This document shows positions 33,363-41,269 of a stretch of DNA of 64,000 nucleotides, one piece after another; position 1 is the first letter of the stretch; every line of letters begins with the position of its first letter. The position numbers were made by a program, and so were the translations under genes. The DNA comes from Kitasatospora gansuensis. Lineage in GTDB: Bacteria; Actinomycetota; Actinomycetes; Streptomycetales; Streptomycetaceae. The notes under the pieces were generated by a model, which did no database searches, was not told the DNA's origin, and saw nothing but the letters and a program-made list of their open reading frames with translations. Location: NCBI RefSeq assembly GCF_014203705.1, contig NZ_JACHJR010000001.1:7564001-7628000 (forward strand). Reading direction: 5' to 3'.

Positions 33363-35417
33363 TTACTGCCCGGAGTCATTGCCCGCGGACCCCTGGAATT
33401 GCCCACTCAATTGTCCATTCTGTGCAGGCACTGCCCATTTCACCGTGGAACCTACACCGGGCACCTCGGCGGCGAACTGGCCGGCCTGGAGCAGATAGGC
33501 GGCCCGGTATCCGCCGTCGGGGTCGGCCATGAGCTCGGAGTGCGTGCCGCTTTCGGACAGGCGGCCCTCGTGCAGGACGTGGATGAGATCGGCGTCGGCC
33601 GTCGCTCCGAGGCGGTGGGTGATCAGGATGACGGTGAGGCCCTGGTCGGCGAGTTCGCGGATGCGGGCGAACGCGGCGATCTCGCTCTGGGCATCGAGGG
33701 CGGAGGTCGGCTCGTCGGCGATGACCAGGTGGGTGGGGCGTCCGCCGGGTCCGTTGGTGAGGGCCCGGACGTGGGTTCGGGCGGCGCCGACGCGCTGCCA
33801 CTGGCCGCCGGACAGCTGTACGCCGCCCTGGAAGCCGCGGGCGGCGAGGGTGTCCCAGCCCCTGTCCTGGGCCTCGACGACCGGGTGCAGGTCGGCGTAG
33901 TCGGCGGCGCCCTTGAGCAGGGCCGGGTCGTCGCCGTGCTCGGGGCGGCCCACCAGCACGTTGGCGCGCAGGGTGAACGGCCAGCGCTGGAAGTCCTGTT
34001 CGAGGACGGCGACGGAGGAGAACAGCTGGTCGCGGTCGGCGCCGGCGGTGTCGGTGCCGTCCCACAGGATGCGGCCGTTGTCCGGGAGGTAGAGGCCGCA
34101 GAGGACCTTGACCAGCGTGGACTTGCCGGAGCCGTTGTCGCCGACCAGGGCCACCACTTTTCCGCGCGGGATCTCCAGGGTGATGTCGGTCAGCGCCGGG
34201 GTGGTGCGGCCGGGGTAGGTGAAGCCCACGCCCTCCAGGGTGATGGTGTCGGGGCGGTGCGGGAGATCGGTGCCACCGGTGGGGATGGCGCGCCGCCCGG
34301 CCTCGCGCTGGAGGCGCTCCAGATCGGCGACGAACAGGGCCTCCTCGTAGAGGCCGTTGGCGGTGCGTACCAGGGAGGTGATGTCGGCGGCTCCGGTGCG
34401 GATGCCGACCACGGCGGTGCCGGCGACGGCAAGGGCCATCTGTCCGTCGTGGACGAACCAGCCCAGGACGGCGAAGGTTGCGGCGGCGGCCAGACCGGAG
34501 AGGGCGGAGGCGAGCACGGAGGTGGTGGCGGCGGCGCGGGCGAGGCGGTTCTGTTCCTGCTCGGACGCCTCGGCCATCGCGGTGTAGTGGCCGAGGATGA
34601 ACGGGCCGATGGCGTGGACGCGGACTTCGGGCGCGGAGTGCGGTTGGGTGATCAGCTGGGCGAGGAGGGCGGAGGCCCGGTGGTGCTGGAGCCAGGCCAT
34701 CATCGAGCCGTACCGGCGGCGGGCCGAACGCACCGCGCCCCAGCCCTTCGGAGCCGCGATCAGAATCAGCATGGGCATCAGCACCGGGTCGAGGGTGAGC
34801 AGGACCCCTCCGGCAGCGGCCAGGCCGAGCAGGGCGGTGAGGACGGCGATGCTCTGGCTGATGAGGCGTCGCACCGCCGCGGTGCCGAACCGGGCGGACT
34901 CCAGCAACCGGCTGAAGTCCGGGTCCTCCAGGGAGGCCAGCTCCACACGGGCCGCACCTTGCAGGAAGGCAACCGTGGCCGCCCGTTCGGTCTTGGGCTC
35001 CAGCCGGCCGCCCGCCCAAGAGGAGGCGATGCCCAGGAGCGCGGAGAGGGCGGAGGCGCCGCCGACGGCGAGCGCGGCGGGCAGGGCCGCGCGCAGCAGC
35101 TGGTCGGCGCCGCCGGAGGCGAACAGGGAGGCGAGGGCCCGGCTGGTGGCGAGCAGCCCGAACGCGGCGGCCAGGGCGCGGCCGATCTCGGCGACGGCGA
35201 TGACCACCAGAGCGGTCCGGTCGGCCTGCCAGGCCAGGCGCAGGGCGGTGCGGAGCAGTCCGGGGATCTGGCGGGCGACCGTGAGAAAGTCGATCTTGAG
35301 CATGGTCTGCTCGTGGGAGGTGAAGCCGTAGTCGTAGCGGAGCCGGCCGCCGAACAGGAACTGTTCGCTGTCGGAGACGCTTTCGTCGGTCAGGGGCTCG
35401 GTCGGGCGGGTCTTCAA
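33363..35417 (-). CDS. ABC exporter with fused membrane and ATPase domains
   Basis: A 684-residue half-transporter: about six membrane helices (55-345) and a C-terminal ATPase domain with Walker A LVGDNGSGKSTL, signature LSGGQWQRVGAA, Walker B LVIADEPTSALD and switch His in LITHRLGATADAD. This layout is typical of homodimeric exporters of peptides or small molecules; in Streptomyces close relatives often sit beside ribosomally made peptide genes, none of which I could find here. The start is an unusual TTG at 35417, supported by GAGGAG seven bases upstream and by the absence of an ATG before MLKIDFL. The acetyltransferase gene lies 73 bp upstream on the same strand. Confidence 0.93.
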   Translation of the reverse strand: MKTRPTEPLTDESVSDSEQFLFGGRLRYDYGFTSHEQTMLKIDFLTVARQIPGLLRTALRLAWQADRTALVVIAVAEIGRALAAAFGLLATSRALASLFASGGADQLLRAALPAALAVGGASALSALLGIASSWAGGRLEPKTERAATVAFLQGAARVELASLEDPDFSRLLESARFGTAAVRRLISQSIAVLTALLGLAAAGGVLLTLDPVLMPMLILIAAPKGWGAVRSARRRYGSMMAWLQHHRASALLAQLITQPHSAPEVRVHAIGPFILGHYTAMAEASEQEQNRLARAAATTSVLASALSGLAAAATFAVLGWFVHDGQMALAVAGTAVVGIRTGAADITSLVRTANGLYEEALFVADLERLQREAGRRAIPTGGTDLPHRPDTITLEGVGFTYPGRTTPALTDITLEIPRGKVVALVGDNGSGKSTLVKVLCGLYLPDNGRILWDGTDTAGADRDQLFSSVAVLEQDFQRWPFTLRANVLVGRPEHGDDPALLKGAADYADLHPVVEAQDRGWDTLAARGFQGGVQLSGGQWQRVGAARTHVRALTNGPGGRPTHLVIADEPTSALDAQSEIAAFARIRELADQGLTVILITHRLGATADADLIHVLHEGRLSESGTHSELMADPDGGYRAAYLLQAGQFAAEVPGVGSTVKWAVPAQNGQLSGQFQGSAGNDSGQ

Positions 35418-35490
35418 GAGCGCTCCTCAACTGTGCGGACGCTACGGGAGAGGGTCGTCATCGGTCTGCCGGTCGTGACGGCGAGGGCGG

Positions 35491-35964
35491 TCACCGGATC
35501 CACCCGCCGGGGCCGGGGCGCAGGGCCATGAAGCCGTCCAGGGGTTCGAAGCCGAGGGTGCGGTACAGGCTCGCGCCGGCGGCGGTGGCCCGCAGTTCGA
35601 TGGAGCTGCAGCCGCGGTCCTTGAGCGCCTCGACGAGCGCGGCCGTGACGGCCCGGCCGTGCCCCTGCCGCCGGTGGGCGGGGTCCGTGACCACGGTGTG
35701 GATACGGCCCCAGAGACCGGTGGGGAAGGCGGGGCCGAGGTAGCCGCGGTAGACGATGCCGATCGCGCACGCGGCGAGGCCGCCGTCGGTGGGCACCACG
35801 AAGGCCAGCAGGTTGGGGTCGGTGCCCAGGCGCTCGCGCATGTCGTCGCGGAAGACGGCGCGCCACTGTTCGGTGAGCGGGCCGCCGTCCAGGACGGCGA
35901 CGCGTAGGCGCAGCAGCTCGTCGGCGTCCTCGGGGACGGCGGGCCTGGCAGCGGTGGTGGTCAT
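35491..35964 (-). CDS. GNAT-family N-acetyltransferase
   Basis: A 157-residue acetyl-CoA-dependent acetyltransferase. The GNAT core is complete: FVVPTDGGLAACAIGIVYRG (beta strands), TVVTDPAHRRQGHGRAVTAA with the pyrophosphate-binding RRQGHG motif, ALKDRGCSSIELRATAAG, and SLYRTLGFEP. The acceptor substrate is unknown. It precedes the ABC exporter on the same strand and may share its transcript; co-occurrence of acetyltransferases with an exporter suggests self-resistance or tailoring, which is only a guess. ATG at 35964 follows GGAGAGGAGCAG. Confidence 0.92.
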   Translation of the reverse strand: MTTTAARPAVPEDADELLRLRVAVLDGGPLTEQWRAVFRDDMRERLGTDPNLLAFVVPTDGGLAACAIGIVYRGYLGPAFPTGLWGRIHTVVTDPAHRRQGHGRAVTAALVEALKDRGCSSIELRATAAGASLYRTLGFEPLDGFMALRPGPGGWIR

Positions 35965-35998
35965 CGGCTGCTCCTCTCCAGGGCGGGGTGAGTGGTCA

Positions 35999-36289
35999 TC
36001 AGGCCCCGACCAGGCCGCGCGGGTCCGCGGCCCTGTCCCAGCCGTGGGTGGAGAAGCCCCGGCCGCCGCCGAGATAGGCGGCCAACGCGGCGTGCGAGGT
36101 GGCGAACATCGGGGTCGGCAGTCCGGCGGAGTCGATCCACACCACGTCGAGGTGCTTGTCGGGCTCGGTGTTCGTCAGCTCGCCCTGCCAGGCTGAGAGT
36201 GGCCACAGATCCTCCGGACACAGGTCGGTACGCGGGCACCCAAAACGCCGGGCCGGCACGTACGGAATCATCAAGTCCATTACACACAA
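35999..36289 (-). pseudogene. Probable NUDIX hydrolase C-terminal fragment
   Basis: A frame of up to 96 codons (from ATG 36289 or the later MDLMIPY ATG). Residues LWPLSAWQGELTNTEPDKHL then DVVWIDSAGLP and SHAALAAYLGGGRGFSTHGW resemble the last third of NUDIX hydrolases (aromatic, W-x-GE, N-x-EPdK, dv-W-d...LP, aal..i..G..fs..GW). The Nudix box GX5EX7REUXEE and the N-terminal strands are missing, so if this frame is translated it cannot be a working hydrolase. It ends 35 bp before the acetyltransferase ATG. Could also be an intact small protein of unknown role. Confidence 0.5.
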
Positions 36290-36746
36290 GCCGAGTTGGC
36301 GAAATTGCTACGGGTTGGAAGTGTCCGATGATGGTGCTGTTCGACGGCCCTGTTCAAGTGGATTGCCTCCGGGCGAGCCCGGGTCGAACGGGGACGTTTC
36401 GAGCACCTTCCCGGCGCGCTCCAGAGCACCGCCAAGGGCGCTTGGAGGGCGGCGAGAACGGCGCCGGAGTCCAGCGCGCAGGCGGCGAGCGCCCGTTCGA
36501 GCGCGGTCGCCGTACCGCTGTCGAGGCGACTCCGGATGCCGGGGTGGGCGAGAAGATCACGAGCCGCGTAGCCGTCACCGGATTCACCCGTTCGGCGGGT
36601 CAGCTGCTCCATGAGGTTTCGGAGAGACCCGGGTCGCGCTCGGTGCAGTATTCGATTGCACGCACCAAACTTCACGACCTGGCCGCCGCCGGTGGCCCGG
36701 CCCCGACCTGGGCCCAGTGCGCCCGCGACACCTGGAGGACCACCGC
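36290..36746. other. Region of 457 bp with no identified gene
   Basis: Lies between the NUDIX fragment and the plus-strand acetyltransferase. A minus-strand frame (36280-36675) and a plus-strand frame ending inside the acetyltransferase start (IARTKLHDLAAAGGPAPTWA, QCARDTWRTTA, stop at 36748-36750) both look partly protein-like, but neither has a recognisable domain or ribosome site. The plus frame's stop overlapping the next GTG is what an upstream operon gene would do, so a decayed gene is possible. Confidence 0.4.
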
Positions 36747-37280
36747 GTGACCGTCGAGCTCCGCCACCACCGCGATCTGACTCCCGAAGTTCGGCAGGAC
36801 CTGCTGGAGGCGTACGCGGACGTGCGGGCCCCGCTGCTGCACCTGGCGAACTACCGCGTCGAGGCGTTCGTCGAACGCCTCGACCGGCACGCCACCGAGC
36901 CTGGCTTCGAACTCGTCCTCGGCTACGACGGCCAGGTGCCGGTCGGGTACGCCTACGGCAACACCGTCGACGCCGGCGACCGGTACTGGAGGCGCATGTC
37001 CGAGCCCCTGCCCGTTGGCTTCACCGACACCCCGGTGCTGGCCATCAAGGAGATCGGCGTCCGCACGCCCTGGCGCGGCACCGGAACCGCCCGCCGCATC
37101 CACGACGGCCTGCTGACCCACCGAGGCGAGGACCGCGTCGCCCTGATGGTCAACCCGCTCGCTGGAGACGGCAAGGTCCTGCGGCTCTACGAGGCCTGGG
37201 GCTACCAGGCGTTCAACGTCCAGCAGTCGTCAGCGGACTCACCCAGGCTGATCGCGATGGTCCGCCCGCAGCCGCTGTGA
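36747..37280 (+). CDS. GNAT-family N-acetyltransferase
   Basis: A 177-residue acetyltransferase of the GNAT fold with FELVLGYDGQVPVGYAYGN, the strand IKEIGVRTPWRGTGTARRIH containing the acetyl-CoA motif RGTGTA, VALMVNPLAGD and LRLYEAWGYQAFN. Start: GTG at 36747 with CTGGAGGACC upstream. It differs clearly from the other acetyltransferase 0.8 kb away and faces the opposite direction. Acceptor substrate unknown. Confidence 0.92.
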   Translation: MTVELRHHRDLTPEVRQDLLEAYADVRAPLLHLANYRVEAFVERLDRHATEPGFELVLGYDGQVPVGYAYGNTVDAGDRYWRRMSEPLPVGFTDTPVLAIKEIGVRTPWRGTGTARRIHDGLLTHRGEDRVALMVNPLAGDGKVLRLYEAWGYQAFNVQQSSADSPRLIAMVRPQPL

Positions 37281-37455
37281 CGCGGTGTCGCCGCGGTCCC
37301 GGTCGGACGACGAACCGTGAGACCGGTATGCCAACACTGCGGAAAGGGACGGGCCGACACTGACCATCCACGGCAGCGGGGTCTACGGGACCGATTGGAC
37401 CACTGCAAGACGGTCTCCTGGCGATCACGAGCGGGGCACAGGTACTCGCCCCTGG

Positions 37456-39042
37456 TCAGGCGCTCGGCGGTGCGGCCGGCCTGGCCAGTACCCGGTCCAG
37501 GACGTCGGCGAGGAATCGCGCCGGATCCGGGACCGGCGCCGGGGCCCGCATCGCGACGATCGCGTCCGGTCGTACGAGCAGGGCGCCGTCGTCGGACAGC
37601 CAAGGTGCGGAGACCCGGTGTGCCGGTAGGCCGACGAGCGTTGCGCCGGCGAGCCAGCGGTCGCCCGCTGCACCCACCAGCAGGGTCCACCGGGACGCGA
37701 CCAGGTCGAGGGTGGAGACCCCGTCGACCCACGCATGGGGCACCCGTGAACCAGGTGACCCGTCCAGAGCGGCCAACAGGTCGACCGTGGACGGGAGTTC
37801 CGGCCGCGGATCGACGACGGCGGCCGAGTCGTACCGCTGGCCGAGGTGCACGACCGGCGCCGCCCACACCCCCGCCGCAGCCCTGGTGGCGTCGGCCTCG
37901 GGTCCACGCCCCCAGTGCAGCGCCGGGTCGGCGTACCTGCGCATCGCCTGGTCCAGCGTCGCCGCAGCGACTGGCTCGCGCTCCCGCGCGTAGGTGTCGA
38001 GGAGGCCGGCGCCCGCCTCGCCGTGGTGGACGGCGGCCAGCTTCCACGCCAGGTTGTGAGCGTCGGCGACGCCGGTGTTGAGGCCGAACGCACCCAGGGG
38101 CGCCACCGTGTGGGCAGCGTCGCCGGCCAGGAACACGCGGCCGACGGCGAAGCGGTCGGCCAGGGCACTCCGGGGCCGCCACGGCAGCACGCTGCGTACC
38201 TCGACCTCGAGGTCGGGATCGCCGACCGCCGCGCGGACGACCGCGACGCAGCGCTCGTCCGTGAAGTCCTCGGGGCGCTCGCCGCTGTCCATGTCGCAGG
38301 TGACGTGGAAGACCCAGGTGGTCGTTCCGTCCACGGTCACCAGCAGGCCGGGTGCCTCCGGTGTGGTGATCGTGCAGGTGCCGAACGACATCCCCCGCAG
38401 GTGGGGTCGGAGGTCGGCGCGGAACAAGATGTTGATCTTCGACTTGCCCAGGTCGCCCGCCCCGGAGGTGCCCACGCCGAGCGCAGTCCGCACGGGGCTG
38501 TGGGTACCGTCCGCAGCCACCACACGCCCGGAGCGCAGCGAGTAGTGACCGTCGGGCCCTTCCAGTTCGACGTCGACGCCGTCGGCGTCCTGTGTGATGC
38601 CGACCAGACGGGTCGACCAGCGCACATCCGTGCCGCGGTGCGCCAGGTCGGCCGCCACCACGGCGTCGAGGCGGTCCTGTGCACAGACGCCACGCAGCCG
38701 AAACGGCGTCGGGTCCAGCTCGGTGGCGGACGGGATCGGCATGGGCACGGTCACGACATCGCCCGCGCCCATCTCGACGACGGTCCGTGCCACCGCCTTG
38801 GCCGTGGCACCCCGCAGGTCGACGGCGGCGGTGTCGACGGCGGTGTCCAGTCCGAGTTCACGCAGGATCTCGACCGTGCGGGGCCCGATGCCGGTGGCGC
38901 GGGGGTGGGCCGACGGCCCCGAGCGGCGTTCGATGAGCACCGCGGGGACGCCGTGACGGGCGAGCAGTGCGGCGGTGAGCAGCCCGACGCTGCCGCCCCC
39001 GACCACGAGGACCGGCACATCCGGATACGCTGTTTCTGTCAT
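37456..39042 (-). CDS. FAD-dependent aromatic monooxygenase (PheA/TfdB-type)
   Basis: A 528-residue flavoprotein hydroxylase. FAD-binding motifs are in order: VLVVGGGSVGLLTAALLARHG (GxGxxG form GGGSVG), GVCAQDRLDAVVAADL with the Arg contacting FAD, VVAADGTHSPVRTALG (DG motif), and VFLAGDAAHTVAPLGAFGLN with GVADAHNLAWKLA. The C-terminal thioredoxin-like extension (DALLVRPDAIVAMRAP) is typical of phenol/polyketide hydroxylases. NAD(P)H and O2 are the expected cosubstrates; the aromatic substrate is unknown. The divergent TetR regulator only 55 bp away is its probable repressor. Confidence 0.93.
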   Translation of the reverse strand: MTETAYPDVPVLVVGGGSVGLLTAALLARHGVPAVLIERRSGPSAHPRATGIGPRTVEILRELGLDTAVDTAAVDLRGATAKAVARTVVEMGAGDVVTVPMPIPSATELDPTPFRLRGVCAQDRLDAVVAADLAHRGTDVRWSTRLVGITQDADGVDVELEGPDGHYSLRSGRVVAADGTHSPVRTALGVGTSGAGDLGKSKINILFRADLRPHLRGMSFGTCTITTPEAPGLLVTVDGTTTWVFHVTCDMDSGERPEDFTDERCVAVVRAAVGDPDLEVEVRSVLPWRPRSALADRFAVGRVFLAGDAAHTVAPLGAFGLNTGVADAHNLAWKLAAVHHGEAGAGLLDTYAREREPVAAATLDQAMRRYADPALHWGRGPEADATRAAAGVWAAPVVHLGQRYDSAAVVDPRPELPSTVDLLAALDGSPGSRVPHAWVDGVSTLDLVASRWTLLVGAAGDRWLAGATLVGLPAHRVSAPWLSDDGALLVRPDAIVAMRAPAPVPDPARFLADVLDRVLARPAAPPSA

Positions 39043-39097
39043 GGATACACCGTAGCCAGAAGCTAGAATGCCGGTCAACGAGAAGGGGAAGCACCCG

Positions 39098-39802
39098 ATG
39101 ACCGAACCCGCTCCCTGGTCGGTGTGGACCAGGCCCCGCCCCGAACCGGCCCGCCGCGCCCCGGGAGTGGACCAGTACGTGGCCGCCGCGCTGGCCGTCG
39201 CCGACGCGGAGGGCCTGGCCGCGGTCTCGATGCGCCGCGTCGCCGGCGATCTCGGCTCCGGCACGGCCACCCTCTACCGCTACATCACCAACCGCGACGA
39301 GTTGGTGGACCTGATGGTCGACGCGGCCCAGGGCGAAGATCCGCTCCCCGAGCCCACCCCGGACTGGCGCACCGATCTGGCCGCGGTCGCACACGCCCAG
39401 CGCGCGACCCTGCTGCGCCACCCGTGGCTGGCGGCCGAACTCGCGGGCAGGCCCTCGCTCGGCCCCAACACGTTGCGGCGGGCCGAATCCGCCCTGCGCG
39501 CTGCCGTCGCACTCACACCCGACATCACGCTGGCGTCGCAGGCGCTCAGCGCCGTGCACGCGTACGTGCTGGGCTCGGTGGCCGGCCAGCAGGCCGCCCG
39601 GCGTGCCGAGCAACGCACCGGCCTGAGCGAGGAGCAGTGGCAGCGCAGCCTCGGCCCCTACATCAGCGCCGTCCTCGCGGCGGGCGAGCACCCGATGCTC
39701 GCCCGCCGCGTCCACGAGGCCGAAGAATCCGACCCCGACGCGGAGTTCGCGTTCGGCCTGGACTGCGTGCTCGACGGCCTCGCAACCCGATTGGGTCGCT
39801 GA
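39098..39802 (+). CDS. TetR-family transcriptional regulator
   Basis: A 234-residue regulator. The N-terminal helix-turn-helix covers about 22-70 (YVAAALAVADAEGLAAVSMR, RVAGDLGSGTATLYRYITNR, DELVDLM), followed by an all-helical ligand domain (DWRTDLAAVAHAQRATLLRH, HAYVLGSVAGQQ). Such regulators usually repress a divergently encoded enzyme and release DNA upon binding its substrate or product; here the neighbour is the flavin monooxygenase. I prefer ATG 39098, preceded by AAGGGGAAG; ATG 39068 (MPVNEKGKHP) would put the start almost on the promoter. Confidence 0.92.
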   Translation: MTEPAPWSVWTRPRPEPARRAPGVDQYVAAALAVADAEGLAAVSMRRVAGDLGSGTATLYRYITNRDELVDLMVDAAQGEDPLPEPTPDWRTDLAAVAHAQRATLLRHPWLAAELAGRPSLGPNTLRRAESALRAAVALTPDITLASQALSAVHAYVLGSVAGQQAARRAEQRTGLSEEQWQRSLGPYISAVLAAGEHPMLARRVHEAEESDPDAEFAFGLDCVLDGLATRLGR

Positions 39803-39971
39803 CCGTTCGGTACGGCTGCTTCGGCGGTCGCCGGGCGCAGTGGAGCCCGGCAGGCCGATCGGCGAGGTGGCCGCGCTCAGCGAGTACGGCGGCAACGATC
39901 TGACGTCCTCGGTGACAGATGCGCTGGGGCCGGAAGGCCGGCCCGGGGGCCTGGCCCGACGCGCTGGTCAG

Positions 39972-40340
39972 CCGGACGGCGATCAGGCCGATCCGAGGCT
40001 GTCGGGGCACCGGGGCCAGCCGGAGCAGGCCCACGTACCGGCCGGCCTGCACGGCCACCGCGAACTTCGACGGGTCCGGCACGGTGACCCCGTCCGAGAG
40101 CGGGATGACCTCGGCCGGCATCGTCTGCCGGCTGACGCCGGCCCCGACCTCCGCGCGGATCACGCGGTCCAGTGCGCGCAGCGGCTCTTCCGCCGCCTGG
40201 CCGGCGGGCAGGACGGTCAGGCCCGACGGCGGCCGCAGGGCGTCCAGCCCCGTGCTGTTCGGATCGGTGGGCACGGCGTAGACCTGAAGGACCGTCAGGG
40301 GGTGCCCGGTCGGGCCGGGGGTGGGCTGCGTGGTGTTCAT
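39972..40340 (-). pseudogene. Possible acetyltransferase N-terminal remnant
   Basis: From ATG 40340 (GAGAGGCAG upstream) the frame encodes MNTTQPTPGPTGHPLTVLQV and a region (SKFAVAVQAGRYVGLLRLAP, VPRQPRIGLIAVR) that looks like the first half of a GNAT domain up to the strand before the acetyl-CoA loop. The expected R-x-x-G-x-G/A loop never comes; the frame continues as low-complexity Arg/Pro sequence antisense to the TetR gene until 39663. Most probably a gene cut off by deletion or frameshift; alternatively a 225-residue protein with a novel C terminus. Confidence 0.4.
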
Positions 40341-40407
40341 GGGTGTCTGCCTCTCGGAGTGCTCTGCTTTCGGGCACTCCGGGCGACGCCCCGCCCAACC
40401 CCTTTTC

Positions 40408-40737
40408 TCAGGCGGGGACCGGTTCGGTCCTGGGATACGGACTGAGCATGGTGTCGAAGTAGCCCTCCGGGGCTCCCTCCAGGAAGGTCGGCAGGTTTTC
40501 CAGGAAGGCACGCAGCGGGGGTGTCGCGTTGTGCCGGTCCAGGTCTTCCTGGGAGCGCCAGACCTCGTACAGGAAGAAGCGGCCGTCCTCGTGTTCGTGG
40601 AGGTGGTACTGCAGGTTTCCGGGCTCTTGCCGGGTGGGTTCCACGAAGGAGGAGAGGATGCGCCGGACCTCGTCCGCGCGCTCCGGCCTGGGGCGGAGGA
40701 AACCGTAGAGGGCGATGGGGTGATCCGTGTTCGTCAT
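40408..40737 (-). CDS. ABM-type (antibiotic biosynthesis) monooxygenase-like protein
   Basis: A 109-residue protein with the dimeric alpha/beta barrel of the ABM family: IALYGFLRPRPERADEVRRI, LQYHLHEHEDGRFFLYEVWR, SQEDLDRHNATPPLRAFLEN. Members act on quinones, polyketides or reactive carbonyl compounds without a cofactor; the exact substrate is unknown. Start: ATG 40737, with GTGAGG seven bases upstream. It faces the MerR regulator across a 59-bp gap that contains a perfect palindrome, so it is the likely target of that regulator. Confidence 0.9.
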   Translation of the reverse strand: MTNTDHPIALYGFLRPRPERADEVRRILSSFVEPTRQEPGNLQYHLHEHEDGRFFLYEVWRSQEDLDRHNATPPLRAFLENLPTFLEGAPEGYFDTMLSPYPRTEPVPA

Positions 40738-40752
40738 GGACCTCACGCTAAG

Positions 40753-40772
40753 ATCTCACATCAATGTGAGAT
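40753..40772. promoter_or_regulatory. MerR-type operator, perfect 9+2+9 palindrome
   Basis: ATCTCACAT-CA-ATGTGAGAT is a flawless inverted repeat centred between the divergent ABM and merR-like genes. Position, length and divergence fit a MerR-family binding site placed within a shared promoter region. Confidence 0.85.
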
Positions 40773-40796
40773 TCAAGAGCTTGTGAGGGGCGTCAC

Positions 40797-41144
40797 ATGA
40801 AGATCGGCGAGCTCGCCGCCACGACGGACACCTCGGTCCGGCTCCTGCGCTACTACGAGGAGCAGGGCCTCCTGCCGTCCTGCCGTCTCGACAGCGGCCA
40901 CCGCCGCTATGACGACAGCGCCCCCGCCGCGGTCCGTCGCATTCGCGCACTGCTGGACGCCGGCCTCCCGACCCGGGTCATCCGCGATCTCCTGCCGTGT
41001 ATTCGCCAGGACGGCACGGTCGCCGAATGCAAGCTGGAGACCCTCCAGGAGCACCTCCAGGGCCTGGACGACCGAATCTCCGCACTGTCGGAAACCCGCA
41101 CCTCACTGGCGGGGCTCATCTCTGCCACCCGGGCCCACGCGTAG
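40797..41144 (+). CDS. MerR-family transcriptional regulator
   Basis: A 115-residue regulator with N-terminal winged helix-turn-helix MKIGELAATTDTSVRLLRYY, EEQGLLPSCRLDSGHRRYDD and a following dimerisation helix (CKLETLQEHLQGLDDRISAL). A single Cys pair (Cys62 region LPCIRQDGTVAECKLE) resembles the CxxC-like effector sites of redox/metal MerR proteins such as SoxR or YhdM-like forms, but spacing is not diagnostic. ATG at 40797; the palindrome 25 bp upstream indicates control of itself and of the divergent ABM gene. Confidence 0.93.
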   Translation: MKIGELAATTDTSVRLLRYYEEQGLLPSCRLDSGHRRYDDSAPAAVRRIRALLDAGLPTRVIRDLLPCIRQDGTVAECKLETLQEHLQGLDDRISALSETRTSLAGLISATRAHA

Positions 41145-41220
41145 TCCAGGCACTGACTGGTCACGTGGTCGCCAGGCAGGTCCGTCCCAGCTGCCTCTGG
41201 TGTTTCGGCGACGGCCGACT

Positions 41221-41241
41221 AACATGAGGTGTCCTCATGTT
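41221..41241 (+). promoter_or_regulatory. Palindromic operator candidate before the beta-glucosidase
   Basis: AACATGAGG-TGT-CCTCATGTT is a perfect 9-bp inverted repeat with a 3-nt spacer, ending 28 bp before the GTG start. Too short and too AT-rich at the ends for a terminator; more like a repressor site. Confidence 0.7.
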
Positions 41242-41269
41242 TGATGCTCTGTAAGCAGGGAGTCAGGCC

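Noticed and set aside
36280-36675. 131-codon minus-strand frame (MKFGACNRILHRARPG...)
   Set aside because: No domain, no ribosome site, overlaps the NUDIX fragment; composition in the second half looks antisense-like.
36560-36750. Plus-strand frame ending QCARDTWRTTA whose stop overlaps the acetyltransferase GTG
   Set aside because: Tempting as an operon partner, but no start, ribosome site or family match; mentioned only as a possible remnant.
33363-37280. Lanthipeptide or other RiPP cluster around the ABC exporter
   Set aside because: No precursor peptide, LanM/LanC/radical-SAM or protease gene could be found within several kilobases.
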